Part shown: positions 15,485-22,905 of the stretch, piece after piece
Position numbering within the stretch: position 1 is the stretch's first letter
Layout of the letters: each line of letters starts with the position of its first letter
DNA from: Gammaproteobacteria bacterium
GTDB taxonomy: Bacteria > Pseudomonadota > Gammaproteobacteria > DAOWEP01
DNA length: 23,753 nucleotides
NCBI GenBank assembly: GCA_030638455.1
Contig: DAOWEP010000060.1
Location: 1 to 23,753, forward strand
Reading direction: 5' to 3'
Notes under the pieces: generated by a model
Database searches by the model: none
What the model saw: only the letters and a program-made list of their open reading frames with translations
Told to the model about the DNA's origin: nothing
Translations under genes and position numbers: made by a program

Positions 15485-16066
15485 ATGACGGCTCTCTCTT
15501 TGAAAAAATCAAAGCCAGCAATACTGGCCTTTCTTTTATTAACTCTGTTCTTTGTGAACTTACAGGCAGTGGCTGCCTCCTTGACAAAACCAAACAGGTA
15601 CGAGGATGATGAAATATTTATGCGAATTGTATTACGTTCGCCAGAACAATTATCCGCCTTTTATATTGGCAGAGAATTTAAACAGTCCGCGATAGACAGG
15701 ATTCTGGAAACCTGTTATGTAACTCCCATTATAAAAAACAAAAAATTTGATGTCCTATGGCTGGAACTGGATAATTGGGAATTCACAATTAATGGCAAGA
15801 CAATCAAAAGAATCAAGAAAGACTACTGGAAGAAGGCATGGAAAGAAACAGGACTACCTCAGGCGCACCAGTCAACCTTTGGCTGGACCTTGATGCCAGA
15901 AGCAAGGGATTTGCGCTTTGACGAAGGCGTTGGTGGAAGTATAGTTCTTCCGATGCAAACAGGGCCGTTTACAATAACAGCGAATTTTAAAACCGGAACC
16001 AACAAAAAAGGAAAGCTTAAGACTGTAGTCTTTGAAGGAATATCATGCGTGAGAGATGACCCATGA
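15485..16066 (+). CDS. Secreted two-cysteine hypothetical protein next to TlpA
   Basis: This encodes 193 residues from ATG 15485; a TTG 12 nt upstream is possible, but neither has a good Shine-Dalgarno. Residues ~1-31 form a signal peptide (KK, long hydrophobic core, LQAVAA), placing the protein in the periplasm. The mature part has FMRIVLRSPEQLSAFYIGR, a DVLWLELDNWEFTING strand region, and GVGGSIVLPMQTGPFTI, and looks mostly beta. It contains exactly two cysteines, C77 and C188, which could form a disulfide. Its stop overlaps the start of the TlpA gene (ATGA), so the two are translationally coupled. I do not recognise a named family. A client or partner of the thioredoxin is a reasonable guess. 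Confidence 0.85.
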   Translation: MTALSLKKSKPAILAFLLLTLFFVNLQAVAASLTKPNRYEDDEIFMRIVLRSPEQLSAFYIGREFKQSAIDRILETCYVTPIIKNKKFDVLWLELDNWEFTINGKTIKRIKKDYWKKAWKETGLPQAHQSTFGWTLMPEARDLRFDEGVGGSIVLPMQTGPFTITANFKTGTNKKGKLKTVVFEGISCVRDDP

Positions 16067-16575
16067 AGAAATTGTTCGTTTTCCTGTTATTGCTTATATC
16101 TGCATTCCCATGCTATGCAAAAGAAAAACTACCCAAAGGCATTATGACGTTAAATGGTGAAGACGCCCCTCCCCTACTACTAAAGGATCTTGATGAGCAA
16201 CAATGGAATATTGATAAGGCCAGCGGCCACTGGATTTTTCTCCACTTCTGGGCAAGCTGGTGCGGGCCCTGCAGAAAGGAGATGCCCACGATACAGGCCA
16301 TATTTCCTGAATTTAAAGATTCAGGCCTTGAAATCGTACTGGTAAATACCGCAGAATCCGAGGATACGGTATTTAATTTTATCGGTATCGTCGCACCTGA
16401 TCTGAATCCACTTATGGACATTGATGGCCTGGCAACAGAGCGCTGGCAACCCAGAGGGCTCCCGGCAACGTTCTTTATCGACCCAAAAGGAAAGCTAAGA
16501 TATCTTGCATTAGGAGGAAGACCATGGGACAAACCGGAATATCTGGCCTTCCTTAAAAATCTGATCAAGAAATAG
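16063..16575 (+). CDS. TlpA/ResA-like periplasmic thiol-disulfide oxidoreductase
   Basis: This encodes 170 residues with an N-terminal signal peptide (residues 1-20, ending CYAKE). The thioredoxin fold shows FWASWCGPCRKEMP with the CxxC pair C67 and C70, and the cis-proline segment RGLPATFFID, then LALGG. These identify the TlpA/ResA/DsbE class, which reduces disulfides in the periplasm, for example in cytochrome c or copper-centre maturation. It overlaps the preceding two-cysteine protein by 4 nt and is 11 nt before the amidase. Given the cbb3 operon only 2 kb away, a cytochrome role is possible, but the partner gene suggests a private client. Confidence 0.92.
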   Translation: MKKLFVFLLLLISAFPCYAKEKLPKGIMTLNGEDAPPLLLKDLDEQQWNIDKASGHWIFLHFWASWCGPCRKEMPTIQAIFPEFKDSGLEIVLVNTAESEDTVFNFIGIVAPDLNPLMDIDGLATERWQPRGLPATFFIDPKGKLRYLALGGRPWDKPEYLAFLKNLIKK

Positions 16576-16586
16576 CGGAAAAACAT

Positions 16587-18188
16587 ATGTCCATATTTAT
16601 CCGGCTCGGACATGCAATATGCATCCCCATCATTATCACATGCACAAGCTACGCAAGCTCACCTGATCAAGTTAATAAAAATAAAAAGACTACCGTTACA
16701 GAAACAGACTTTGATGTCATTGAACTAACAATCGACCAGGCACACAAAGCCTTACGATTAAAAACCATTACCTGCGAATATCTTGTACATCGTTACTTAA
16801 AACGCATTGAAACACTGGATCAATCTTCCACGCTCAATTCGATAATCTATATCAATCCTAATGCTATCAATAAGGCCAGACAACTGGACAGGAAATTTGC
16901 AATAACAGGCGAAATGCGGAAACTCCACTGCATACCTGTGATTCTGAAAGACAATTTTGATACGGCCGACATGCCTACCGAAGCCGGGTCTATCGCATTA
17001 AAAGGCTCCCTTCCTCCTGATGACGCCTTTATGGTAAGAAAACTACGTGATGAAAATGCAATTATTATTGCTAAATCAAACATGGGTGAATGGGCATTCA
17101 GTCCATATAACACGATTAGCTCAACACATGGTGAAACAAGAAACGCCTATAATCTTTCAAGAGTACCATCCGGCTCAAGTGGTGGGACTGCATCTGCGAT
17201 AGCGGCTAATTTTGGGATAATTGGCATGGGTTCGGATACTGGTAATTCTATTCGAGGACCTGCATCCCATTTATCATTAGCGGGCATACGCTCTACTATT
17301 GGTGCGACGAGCCGTGATGGAATAGTACCATTGGTGTCAAACCGTGATATCGGTGGCCCATTAATGCGAAATGTAAAGGATATGGCAATTGTATATTCTG
17401 TATTAGCCGGTTATGACCCCGCAGACCCTGTAACACAGAATGGAGTTGGTAAAACAAAAGAGGATTACACGAAATACCTTCGCAAGGATGGACTAAAGAA
17501 TGTTCGTTTAGGCATAATAAGACAGTTATTTGAAACAGAAACTGCTGACAGGAAAATCCTACATCTCATGGATCAGGCGATTTCTGATCTACAAAAATCC
17601 GGCGCAACAATCATTGACCCAATAGAAATACCCGGTTTCGATAAGCTTCGCAAAGCAACGGGCTTCTGTAGCCGGTTCCGCTATGACCTGAAAAATTATC
17701 TGGCATCACTTGGAAAATCTGCCCCTGTATCATCACTGGATGAAGTCGTTGAGAAAAAACTTTTCAGGGAACAGAATATCGGCGCAATAGAATGGGCAAT
17801 GAATGAAACAAATGATCCTAATCTCATGGACCCACCATGTATAGATGTACAGGGTGACCCAAGGCGAAAACAATTTCTTGATGCTGTAGTTGAGACCATG
17901 AACAAGGCAGACATTGATGCGATTATTTATCCATCCTGGAGCAACCCTCCCAGAAAAATAAATGATGATAAGAGCCCACATGGCAATAACAGTCCTGTTA
18001 TTGCCCCACACACCGGACAACCCGCGATAACCGTACCCATGGGTTTTACAAAGAATGGATTGCCGGCAGGGTTACAGTTTCTGGCAAGGCCTTACGATGA
18101 ACACAAGTTATTTCAGTATGCTTATGCATACGAGCAGGCTACAAAACACAGAAAACCACCAAGGACATTTGGCAAGCTCGTGAACTAA
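16587..18188 (+). CDS. Secreted amidase-signature family hydrolase
   Basis: This encodes 533 residues from ATG 16587, preceded by GGAAAA. Residues ~1-24 look like a signal peptide (HAICIPIIITCTSYASS), so it acts in the periplasm. The amidase signature triad is visible: lysine K121 in VILKDNFD, the cis-serine in PSGSSGGT (197/198), and nucleophile S221 in DTGNSIRGPA. The usual glycine before the nucleophile is Asn 220, as in some relatives. The enzyme should hydrolyse a C-N amide bond; the substrate is unknown. Being secreted and having no gatB/gatC nearby, it is not a GatA subunit. Its stop codon overlaps that of the convergent TauE/SafE gene, and no terminator separates them. Confidence 0.9.
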   Translation: MSIFIRLGHAICIPIIITCTSYASSPDQVNKNKKTTVTETDFDVIELTIDQAHKALRLKTITCEYLVHRYLKRIETLDQSSTLNSIIYINPNAINKARQLDRKFAITGEMRKLHCIPVILKDNFDTADMPTEAGSIALKGSLPPDDAFMVRKLRDENAIIIAKSNMGEWAFSPYNTISSTHGETRNAYNLSRVPSGSSGGTASAIAANFGIIGMGSDTGNSIRGPASHLSLAGIRSTIGATSRDGIVPLVSNRDIGGPLMRNVKDMAIVYSVLAGYDPADPVTQNGVGKTKEDYTKYLRKDGLKNVRLGIIRQLFETETADRKILHLMDQAISDLQKSGATIIDPIEIPGFDKLRKATGFCSRFRYDLKNYLASLGKSAPVSSLDEVVEKKLFREQNIGAIEWAMNETNDPNLMDPPCIDVQGDPRRKQFLDAVVETMNKADIDAIIYPSWSNPPRKINDDKSPHGNNSPVIAPHTGQPAITVPMGFTKNGLPAGLQFLARPYDEHKLFQYAYAYEQATKHRKPPRTFGKLVN

Positions 18189-18898
18189 TGATGGTTATGG
18201 CTATCCATCAGATCATGGCCGCCACTATTAATTAATATCCACACACCAAAGAATATTATAATGATGCCTGCGATCTTACGTACCACATGCTTGTTACGAA
18301 AGCTTTCCAGTTTCCTGGCGAATTCACCTAAGGCCAGTAACGTTGGCAGTGTTCCCAGACCAAATGCCAGCATCAACATAGCGCCCTGGGTCGCGCTACC
18401 CGCACTCAACGACCAGACCAGAACAGCATAGACCATCCCGCATGGCAGCCACCCCCAGACAAGCCCCAGCGACAGTGCCTGCCATAGATGTGTTACAGGG
18501 ATAAACGTCCGACCAATGGGCTCAATGTATTGCCATATCTTGCTACCCAGTCTTTCAAGCAATACAAGCCCTCTCCACCATCCACTAATATACAGGCCCA
18601 GTGCAATCATAAACATGCCGGATACAATCATACCCACTAATTGACCCTGAGAAAGTGAAGCGGTGTGCAGAATCCTTGTCCCGATAAAACCAGCCATCCC
18701 TCCAGCAATGGTATAACTGGTAATACGTCCTACATTGTAAAAGAGTTGATACGGAAGTATCGCGCTCGGCGCCTGTCTTGTACCTTCGGGTAGACCAACC
18801 GTAAGAGCACCTACTATGCCTCCGCACATACCGATGCAGTGAACAGACCCAAAAAAACCGGTCAATAATGCGGATAACAGTGTAATCTCAGAAGGCAT
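18185..18898 (-). CDS. TauE/SafE-type (UreH_2) membrane protein of the cbb3 cluster
   Basis: This encodes 237 residues, hydrophobic throughout, with about six membrane segments. The start has a good site (TGAGGT before ATG) and lies 3 nt after ccoH. Motifs: GFFGSVHCIGMCGGIVGAL near the start (H20, C21, C25) and GWLPCGMVYAVLVWSL, which mark the UreH_2/DsbD-like membrane family often found beside cco genes. The conserved His/Cys residues suggest metal handling, and copper delivery to the oxidase is a common proposal, but the transported species is not established. It closes the operon. The gene ends 3 nt into the convergent amidase gene. Confidence 0.85.
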   Translation of the reverse strand: MPSEITLLSALLTGFFGSVHCIGMCGGIVGALTVGLPEGTRQAPSAILPYQLFYNVGRITSYTIAGGMAGFIGTRILHTASLSQGQLVGMIVSGMFMIALGLYISGWWRGLVLLERLGSKIWQYIEPIGRTFIPVTHLWQALSLGLVWGWLPCGMVYAVLVWSLSAGSATQGAMLMLAFGLGTLPTLLALGEFARKLESFRNKHVVRKIAGIIIIFFGVWILINSGGHDLMDSHNHH

Positions 18899-18901
18899 AC
18901 C

Positions 18902-19405
18902 TCATTCTATCGCGCGGATGTGAATCTTGCTGTTATCCGGAACAGACAATGAGCCGAGCAAACGCCAGTTATTTGCTTCAACCTGAATATACCATCGACC
19001 ATGATTAAGCTCTGGAAAGCTTGCTGTATAGAGACTGCTTCCTGAATGTGTGAATACACCCGTTTTATCAAGACCTGTACGCGTCGCATTGAAAAAATGA
19101 ATGACTACCCTGTCTGGCCGATCAAAACCCGTGCCTGCTGTCAGCTTCATAGTTACCTGGTGCAGTTCATAATCAAACTGAATATCTGCTTCAAGGCCAT
19201 AATTTACAGCCGCAACATCACGCTTGAGTACCTTGTTTATTGTTTTTCCTTTTCTGTAGTAGTCATCCACTACAAGCCCATCGTCATTCGTTATAGCCAA
19301 CCAGATCATAACAATACCCATAACAACCGATGATGCAGGTATCAATATCAACATCCATACCATTGGCATGCGGTACCAGGGAGATTGTTGGCTAGCGTCA
19401 TTCAT
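18902..19405 (-). CDS. ccoH: FixH-family cbb3 oxidase assembly protein
   Basis: This encodes 167 residues. One membrane segment near the N-terminus (VWMLILIPASSVVMGIVMIW) is followed by ITNDDGLVVDDYYRKGKTIN, a hallmark of FixH/CcoH. A periplasmic beta-rich domain of about 110 residues comes next, with GRWYIQVEANNWRL near the end. CcoH helps assemble and stabilise the cbb3 complex. It lies 18 nt after ccoG and 3 nt before the TauE/SafE gene. No strong Shine-Dalgarno precedes its ATG. Confidence 0.9.
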   Translation of the reverse strand: MNDASQQSPWYRMPMVWMLILIPASSVVMGIVMIWLAITNDDGLVVDDYYRKGKTINKVLKRDVAAVNYGLEADIQFDYELHQVTMKLTAGTGFDRPDRVVIHFFNATRTGLDKTGVFTHSGSSLYTASFPELNHGRWYIQVEANNWRLLGSLSVPDNSKIHIRAIE

Positions 19406-19423
19406 ATCTACTGAAAAGTATAT

Positions 19424-20851
19424 TTATCTACGTACTGGCCCGAGAAAACGTGCTTCTTCTGTAATGGTGAGCTCAGGATTATTTACCGATTCAAGATTAA
19501 ATTTTATTTTTGAGCTGCGACTCTTCAAATCATAGGAATCGATCCGTATCCGCAAGGGAACCTCGCGCACCTCCCCTGCCTTGACCTGTATAATTTTCTC
19601 GTCCAGATCGACTTCCATATTTTCAATGCCCTCCAGGGTAAGCATATAGCTTCGGTCGATCTTGTCCATATTCATAATCTTGAGTGTGTACACATTTTCA
19701 ACCATGGCATCACTGGTTTCATAAAACAGGCTGTTACGGTCACGAATAATATCCAGTTCAAGTGGCACCCTATTTGCCAGCTCGTATCCAAGTAGTGCCA
19801 TAATACCTACAAGCAGAAGACCGTAGATCATGGTCTTTGCGCGCAATATATGTACTGGCTTCCCCTCAAGGGCATGTTGCGTGGTGTAACGGATGAGGCC
19901 TTTGGGGTAGCTCATTTTCTCCATAACATCATCACATACATCAATACATGCAGCACAACCAATACATTCGTATTGCAGGCCATCACGAATATCAATTCCT
20001 GTAGGGCATACCTGAACACACATGGTGCAATCTACACACTGACCCAGCCCCTGTTCTTTATAATTTGTGCTTTTCTTGCGTGAGCCGCGACTCTCCCCTC
20101 TCTCGGTATCATAGGAAATGATCAGTGTATCATTATCAAACATTGCACTCTGGAACCGCGCATAGGGACACATATACAAACAAACCTGCTCACGCATCCA
20201 GCCGGCATTCCCATATGTGGCAAATCCGTAAAACACTACCCAGAATACTTCCCATGGTCCCGCATTAAATGTCACCAAAGCATTTGCCAATGAAGTTAAT
20301 GGCGTAAAATATCCTACAAAGATAAATCCCGTATAGGCGGAAAGCAGTATCCAGGCAGTATGCTTAACCGCTTTTATATAGAATTTTCCAGGCGTCCAGG
20401 GAGCCTTGTCCAGCTTCATCTGCTTTGGGCGATCACCTTCGACCTTACGCTCTATCCACAAAAAAAGCTCTGTCCAGACCGTTTGCGGGCATGCGTAACC
20501 ACACCAGAGCCGGCCAGCAAGTGTAGTAAAAAAGAATAACGACAATGCAGCCACTATCAACAATATGGCAAGATAAATAAAGTCCTGGGGCCAGAGCGTT
20601 ATGCCAAATATATAAAATTTTCTGGCTGGCAAATCAAATAATACGGCCTGTCTGCCATCCCACTGAATCCATGGCACAAAGTAGTACAGCCCCAACAGAA
20701 CAAATACCCCTGCTGTTCTCCACATGGCAAATACACCATGCACTTCACGTGGGTAAATCTTCTTTCTCTTTGCATACAAACCAGACTGCGTTTCATCCAG
20801 TTCCAGCTTTGAGTTTTTTTCAGTTTGGTTCGTAGTATCCATTTCAGGCAC
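19424..20851 (-). CDS. ccoG: Cytochrome c oxidase accessory protein CcoG (RdxA/FixG), ferredoxin-type
   Basis: This encodes 475 residues if GTG 20851 is used, or 472 from ATG 20842; neither has a clear Shine-Dalgarno. The N-terminal half is membrane-embedded: GVFVLLGLYYFVPWI, DFIYLAILLIVAAL, and CGYACPQTVWTELFLWIER. The central domain carries two 4Fe-4S binding sets, CVDCTMCVQVCPTG and CIGCAACIDVC. A further membrane segment (IYGLLLVGIMALLGYEL) and a C-terminal Ig-like domain follow. CcoG reduces copper for delivery to the oxidase in studied bacteria. It is part of the minus-strand cco operon, 68 nt after the small membrane protein gene. Confidence 0.95.
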   Translation of the reverse strand: MPEMDTTNQTEKNSKLELDETQSGLYAKRKKIYPREVHGVFAMWRTAGVFVLLGLYYFVPWIQWDGRQAVLFDLPARKFYIFGITLWPQDFIYLAILLIVAALSLFFFTTLAGRLWCGYACPQTVWTELFLWIERKVEGDRPKQMKLDKAPWTPGKFYIKAVKHTAWILLSAYTGFIFVGYFTPLTSLANALVTFNAGPWEVFWVVFYGFATYGNAGWMREQVCLYMCPYARFQSAMFDNDTLIISYDTERGESRGSRKKSTNYKEQGLGQCVDCTMCVQVCPTGIDIRDGLQYECIGCAACIDVCDDVMEKMSYPKGLIRYTTQHALEGKPVHILRAKTMIYGLLLVGIMALLGYELANRVPLELDIIRDRNSLFYETSDAMVENVYTLKIMNMDKIDRSYMLTLEGIENMEVDLDEKIIQVKAGEVREVPLRIRIDSYDLKSRSSKIKFNLESVNNPELTITEEARFLGPVRR

Positions 20852-20919
20852 TAAACGTTTATCAAAAAGATTGGGACAGATTCGAAGGGTTCAGAAAATA
20901 ATTTGTAGTAATTATCGAG

Positions 20920-21204
20920 TCAGGGCTGGACCGTTCCACAAGGCTTCTGGAAATAGCATGTGAGCATACATGAACATGCGCATAGCGCCCAGAACAGGAA
21001 GAAACCTACTGTATAGGCACCCAGCCTGCTGATATCCCCCCAGGGTTTGTCTGCGAGCAATGCCTCTGGATCAAATACTGTAAAAAAAAGTATAGTAGCA
21101 ATTCCGGAAGTAAGAAAAGATGACCATAGAATGGACACTATCTTCTGTACCTTGCAGACTCTCGTGGGACTTTCATCATTCATGGAATTAGCACTACCGG
21201 GCAT
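20920..21204 (-). CDS. Small cysteine-rich membrane protein between ccoP and ccoG
   Basis: This encodes 94 residues. The start codon overlaps the ccoP stop (TAATG), so translation is coupled; a downstream ATG at 21183 is an alternative. It has two predicted membrane helices: IVSILWSSFLTSGIATILFF and AYTVGFFLFWALCACSCML. Between them lies DPEALLADKPWGDISRLG. The second helix and the tail hold five cysteines (CACSCMLTC and PC), and a sixth is near the N-terminus. Short proteins of this outline (FDP, then SR-x-GAYT-x-GFFLFW) occur beside cco genes in other gammaproteobacteria as I recall them, always without a name. A role in assembly or metal handling is a guess. Confidence 0.8.
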   Translation of the reverse strand: MPGSANSMNDESPTRVCKVQKIVSILWSSFLTSGIATILFFTVFDPEALLADKPWGDISRLGAYTVGFFLFWALCACSCMLTCYFQKPCGTVQP

Positions 21205-22109
21205 TATTCACTTTCATTCGACAAACTATAAATATAGGCTGCTAGCAAATGTACCCTGGTTTCTCCCAGAAAATCTGCCATTGCCGGCATATTTCCATTA
21301 CGCCCATTGAGAATAGAGATTCTGATTGCACTCTTGGAGCCTCCATATAACCATGTGCCATCCGTCAGGTTTGGCGCACCCATTGCCTTGTTACCTGTTC
21401 CATCAGCCCCGTGACAGGCAATACATAGCTGTTCAAACTTAACCTTGCCCGACTCTGCTGCCTTTTGATCAAACCTGCGGCCCGACAGACTCAGCACATA
21501 ATCCACAACATTTGTGGCATCCGCATTACTAAGCATGTCTTTCCAGGGAGGCATCATACCCTGGCGGCCATGCATAATGGTTGTTTTGATTGTTTCTGCT
21601 TCACCACCATACAGCCAGTCTGTGTCACGAAGATTAGGGAACCCGGTCGCACCACGCGCATCTGAACCATGACATACATTGCAGTAGTTAATAAACAGGC
21701 GCTCACCCGTTTTCATGGCCTCTTTATCTTTAGATAATTGCGCAAGATCAGTTTGACTGTACTTCAAAAAAAGAGGTTCATACTTTTCGTCCGCAACCCT
21801 TATCTCTTCTGTATATTCAGATTCTTGTGTCCAGTCAAGCAAGCCTTTTATATTACCAAGCCCGGGATACAGGGCGAGATATACAATGCCGAATACAATA
21901 GTAATGTAAAACATTACCAGCCACCACATAGGCAACGGGTTATTCAGCTCTTCAAGATCCTCATCCCATACATGCCCCATCGTTTGTGGCTTGTCTCCTG
22001 ATGGCTCCTTAACGGACATCCAACGAAGAAGCAAAATAATCCCAATGAAACTGAGAACTACCAGTACAATAATAAACCAGCTCCAGAACTCACTCGTAAA
22101 GTCAGCCAT
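21204..22109 (-). CDS. ccoP: cbb3 oxidase diheme cytochrome c subunit CcoP
   Basis: This encodes 301 residues starting at ATG 22109 (MADFTSEFW), which matches the usual CcoP N-terminus; a longer open frame upstream overlaps ccoQ and is unlikely to be used. AGGGG lies upstream but at a long spacing. There are two membrane helices (FIIVLVVLSFIGIILLL and WWLVMFYITIVFGIVYLAL) and two c-type heme sites, CNVCH (C143, C146, H147) and CIACH (C229, C232, H233), with candidate distal methionines in GMMPPW and GNMPAM. CcoP passes electrons from periplasmic cytochrome c to CcoO and CcoN. It overlaps ccoQ by 8 nt and the next small gene by 1 nt. Confidence 0.96.
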   Translation of the reverse strand: MADFTSEFWSWFIIVLVVLSFIGIILLLRWMSVKEPSGDKPQTMGHVWDEDLEELNNPLPMWWLVMFYITIVFGIVYLALYPGLGNIKGLLDWTQESEYTEEIRVADEKYEPLFLKYSQTDLAQLSKDKEAMKTGERLFINYCNVCHGSDARGATGFPNLRDTDWLYGGEAETIKTTIMHGRQGMMPPWKDMLSNADATNVVDYVLSLSGRRFDQKAAESGKVKFEQLCIACHGADGTGNKAMGAPNLTDGTWLYGGSKSAIRISILNGRNGNMPAMADFLGETRVHLLAAYIYSLSNESE

Positions 22110-22275
22110 CTCGAGATTCCCCTGCATGATGTGGCAATTCGTCATTCTCCAATGGAAGCTGGGCAGCTTCATTAAAACTTTCTTTTCTACGATCACTCCA
22201 GGCCCATAGCACTATCCCAATAAAGATGACAAGCAATGCCACGGTCCATAATGAATGAAAAAGATTCATAGTCAT
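22102..22275 (-). CDS. ccoQ: cbb3 oxidase small subunit CcoQ (FixQ)
   Basis: This is a 57-residue ORF, found by reading the minus strand between ccoO and ccoP. It starts at ATG 22275 (or ATG 22269) and ends at TGA 22104-22102, overlapping ccoP by 8 nt. It begins MTMNLFHSLWTVALLVIFIG, has one membrane helix, then WAWSDRRKESFNEAAQLP, which is the typical CcoQ/FixQ junction. A polar tail of about 20 residues ends in SRDG. CcoQ helps keep the cbb3 complex stable and active in other bacteria. Its place between ccoO and ccoP is the standard order. Confidence 0.92.
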   Translation of the reverse strand: MTMNLFHSLWTVALLVIFIGIVLWAWSDRRKESFNEAAQLPLENDELPHHAGESRDG

Positions 22276-22293
22276 AATAATTACCAGCGTTAG

Positions 22294-22905
22294 TTACCTG
22301 CGCTTCTTGATGGTAGTTCCCATAGACTGTAAATAGGCTACCATGGCATCCAGCTCCGTCTTGTTTTCCAGTTCTGAAGGTGCCGCTTCAATCTGCTCAT
22401 CTGTGTATGGATGGCCCAGCGTGCGCAATACCTTCATTTTTTTCTGAATATCGCTGCCATCTAACTCATCTTCTGCCAGCCATGGATATCCAGGCATAAT
22501 AGACTCTGGCACCACATCACGTGGATTAATCAAATGCACACGATGCCATTCATCACTATAGCGGCCACCAACACGATGCAGGTCAGGGCCTGTACGTTTA
22601 GAACCCCATAGAAACGGGCGGTCATAGATAAATTCTCCCGCCACAGAGTAGTGTCCATAACGCTCAGTCTCGGCACGGAAGGGCCGTATCATCTGGGAAT
22701 GGCAGCCTACACAGCCTTCACGAATATAGATATCGCGCCCTTCAAGCTGTATTGCTGTATAGGGCTTAAGACCTGCTACCGGCTCAGTCGTGGACTTCAT
22801 AAAGAAGAGAGGTACGATTTCAACCAGCCCGCCAATGCTAATGACTAAAATCACAAGAACCACCATTAGCCCAATATTTTTTTCAACTTTTTCGTGACCA
22901 GACAT
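22294..22905 (-). CDS. ccoO: cbb3 oxidase monoheme cytochrome c subunit CcoO
   Basis: This encodes 203 residues. The ATG overlaps the ccoN stop (TGATG), so the genes are translated in concert. One N-terminal membrane anchor (LMVVLVILVISIGGLVEIVP) is followed by a periplasmic domain with a single c-type heme site, CVGCHSQMIRPF (C65, C68, H69), then RTGPDLHRVGGRYSD and PESIMPGYPWL, whose methionine is the likely distal ligand. The length is normal. CcoO relays electrons to the CcoN heme-copper centre. Confidence 0.97.
   Translation of the reverse strand: MSGHEKVEKNIGLMVVLVILVISIGGLVEIVPLFFMKSTTEPVAGLKPYTAIQLEGRDIYIREGCVGCHSQMIRPFRAETERYGHYSVAGEFIYDRPFLWGSKRTGPDLHRVGGRYSDEWHRVHLINPRDVVPESIMPGYPWLAEDELDGSDIQKKMKVLRTLGHPYTDEQIEAAPSELENKTELDAMVAYLQSMGTTIKKRR

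Noticed and set aside
16587..18188. Amidase as a GatA subunit of tRNA amidotransferase
   Set aside because: It carries a signal peptide and has no gatB or gatC neighbour.
20852..20919. FNR box upstream of ccoG
   Set aside because: Only one half-site (TTGAT on the minus strand) is present; the second half does not match ATCAA.
22110..22196. A longer CcoP N-terminus
   Set aside because: This stretch codes for the end of CcoQ in another frame, and known CcoP proteins start near the MADFTSEFW segment.
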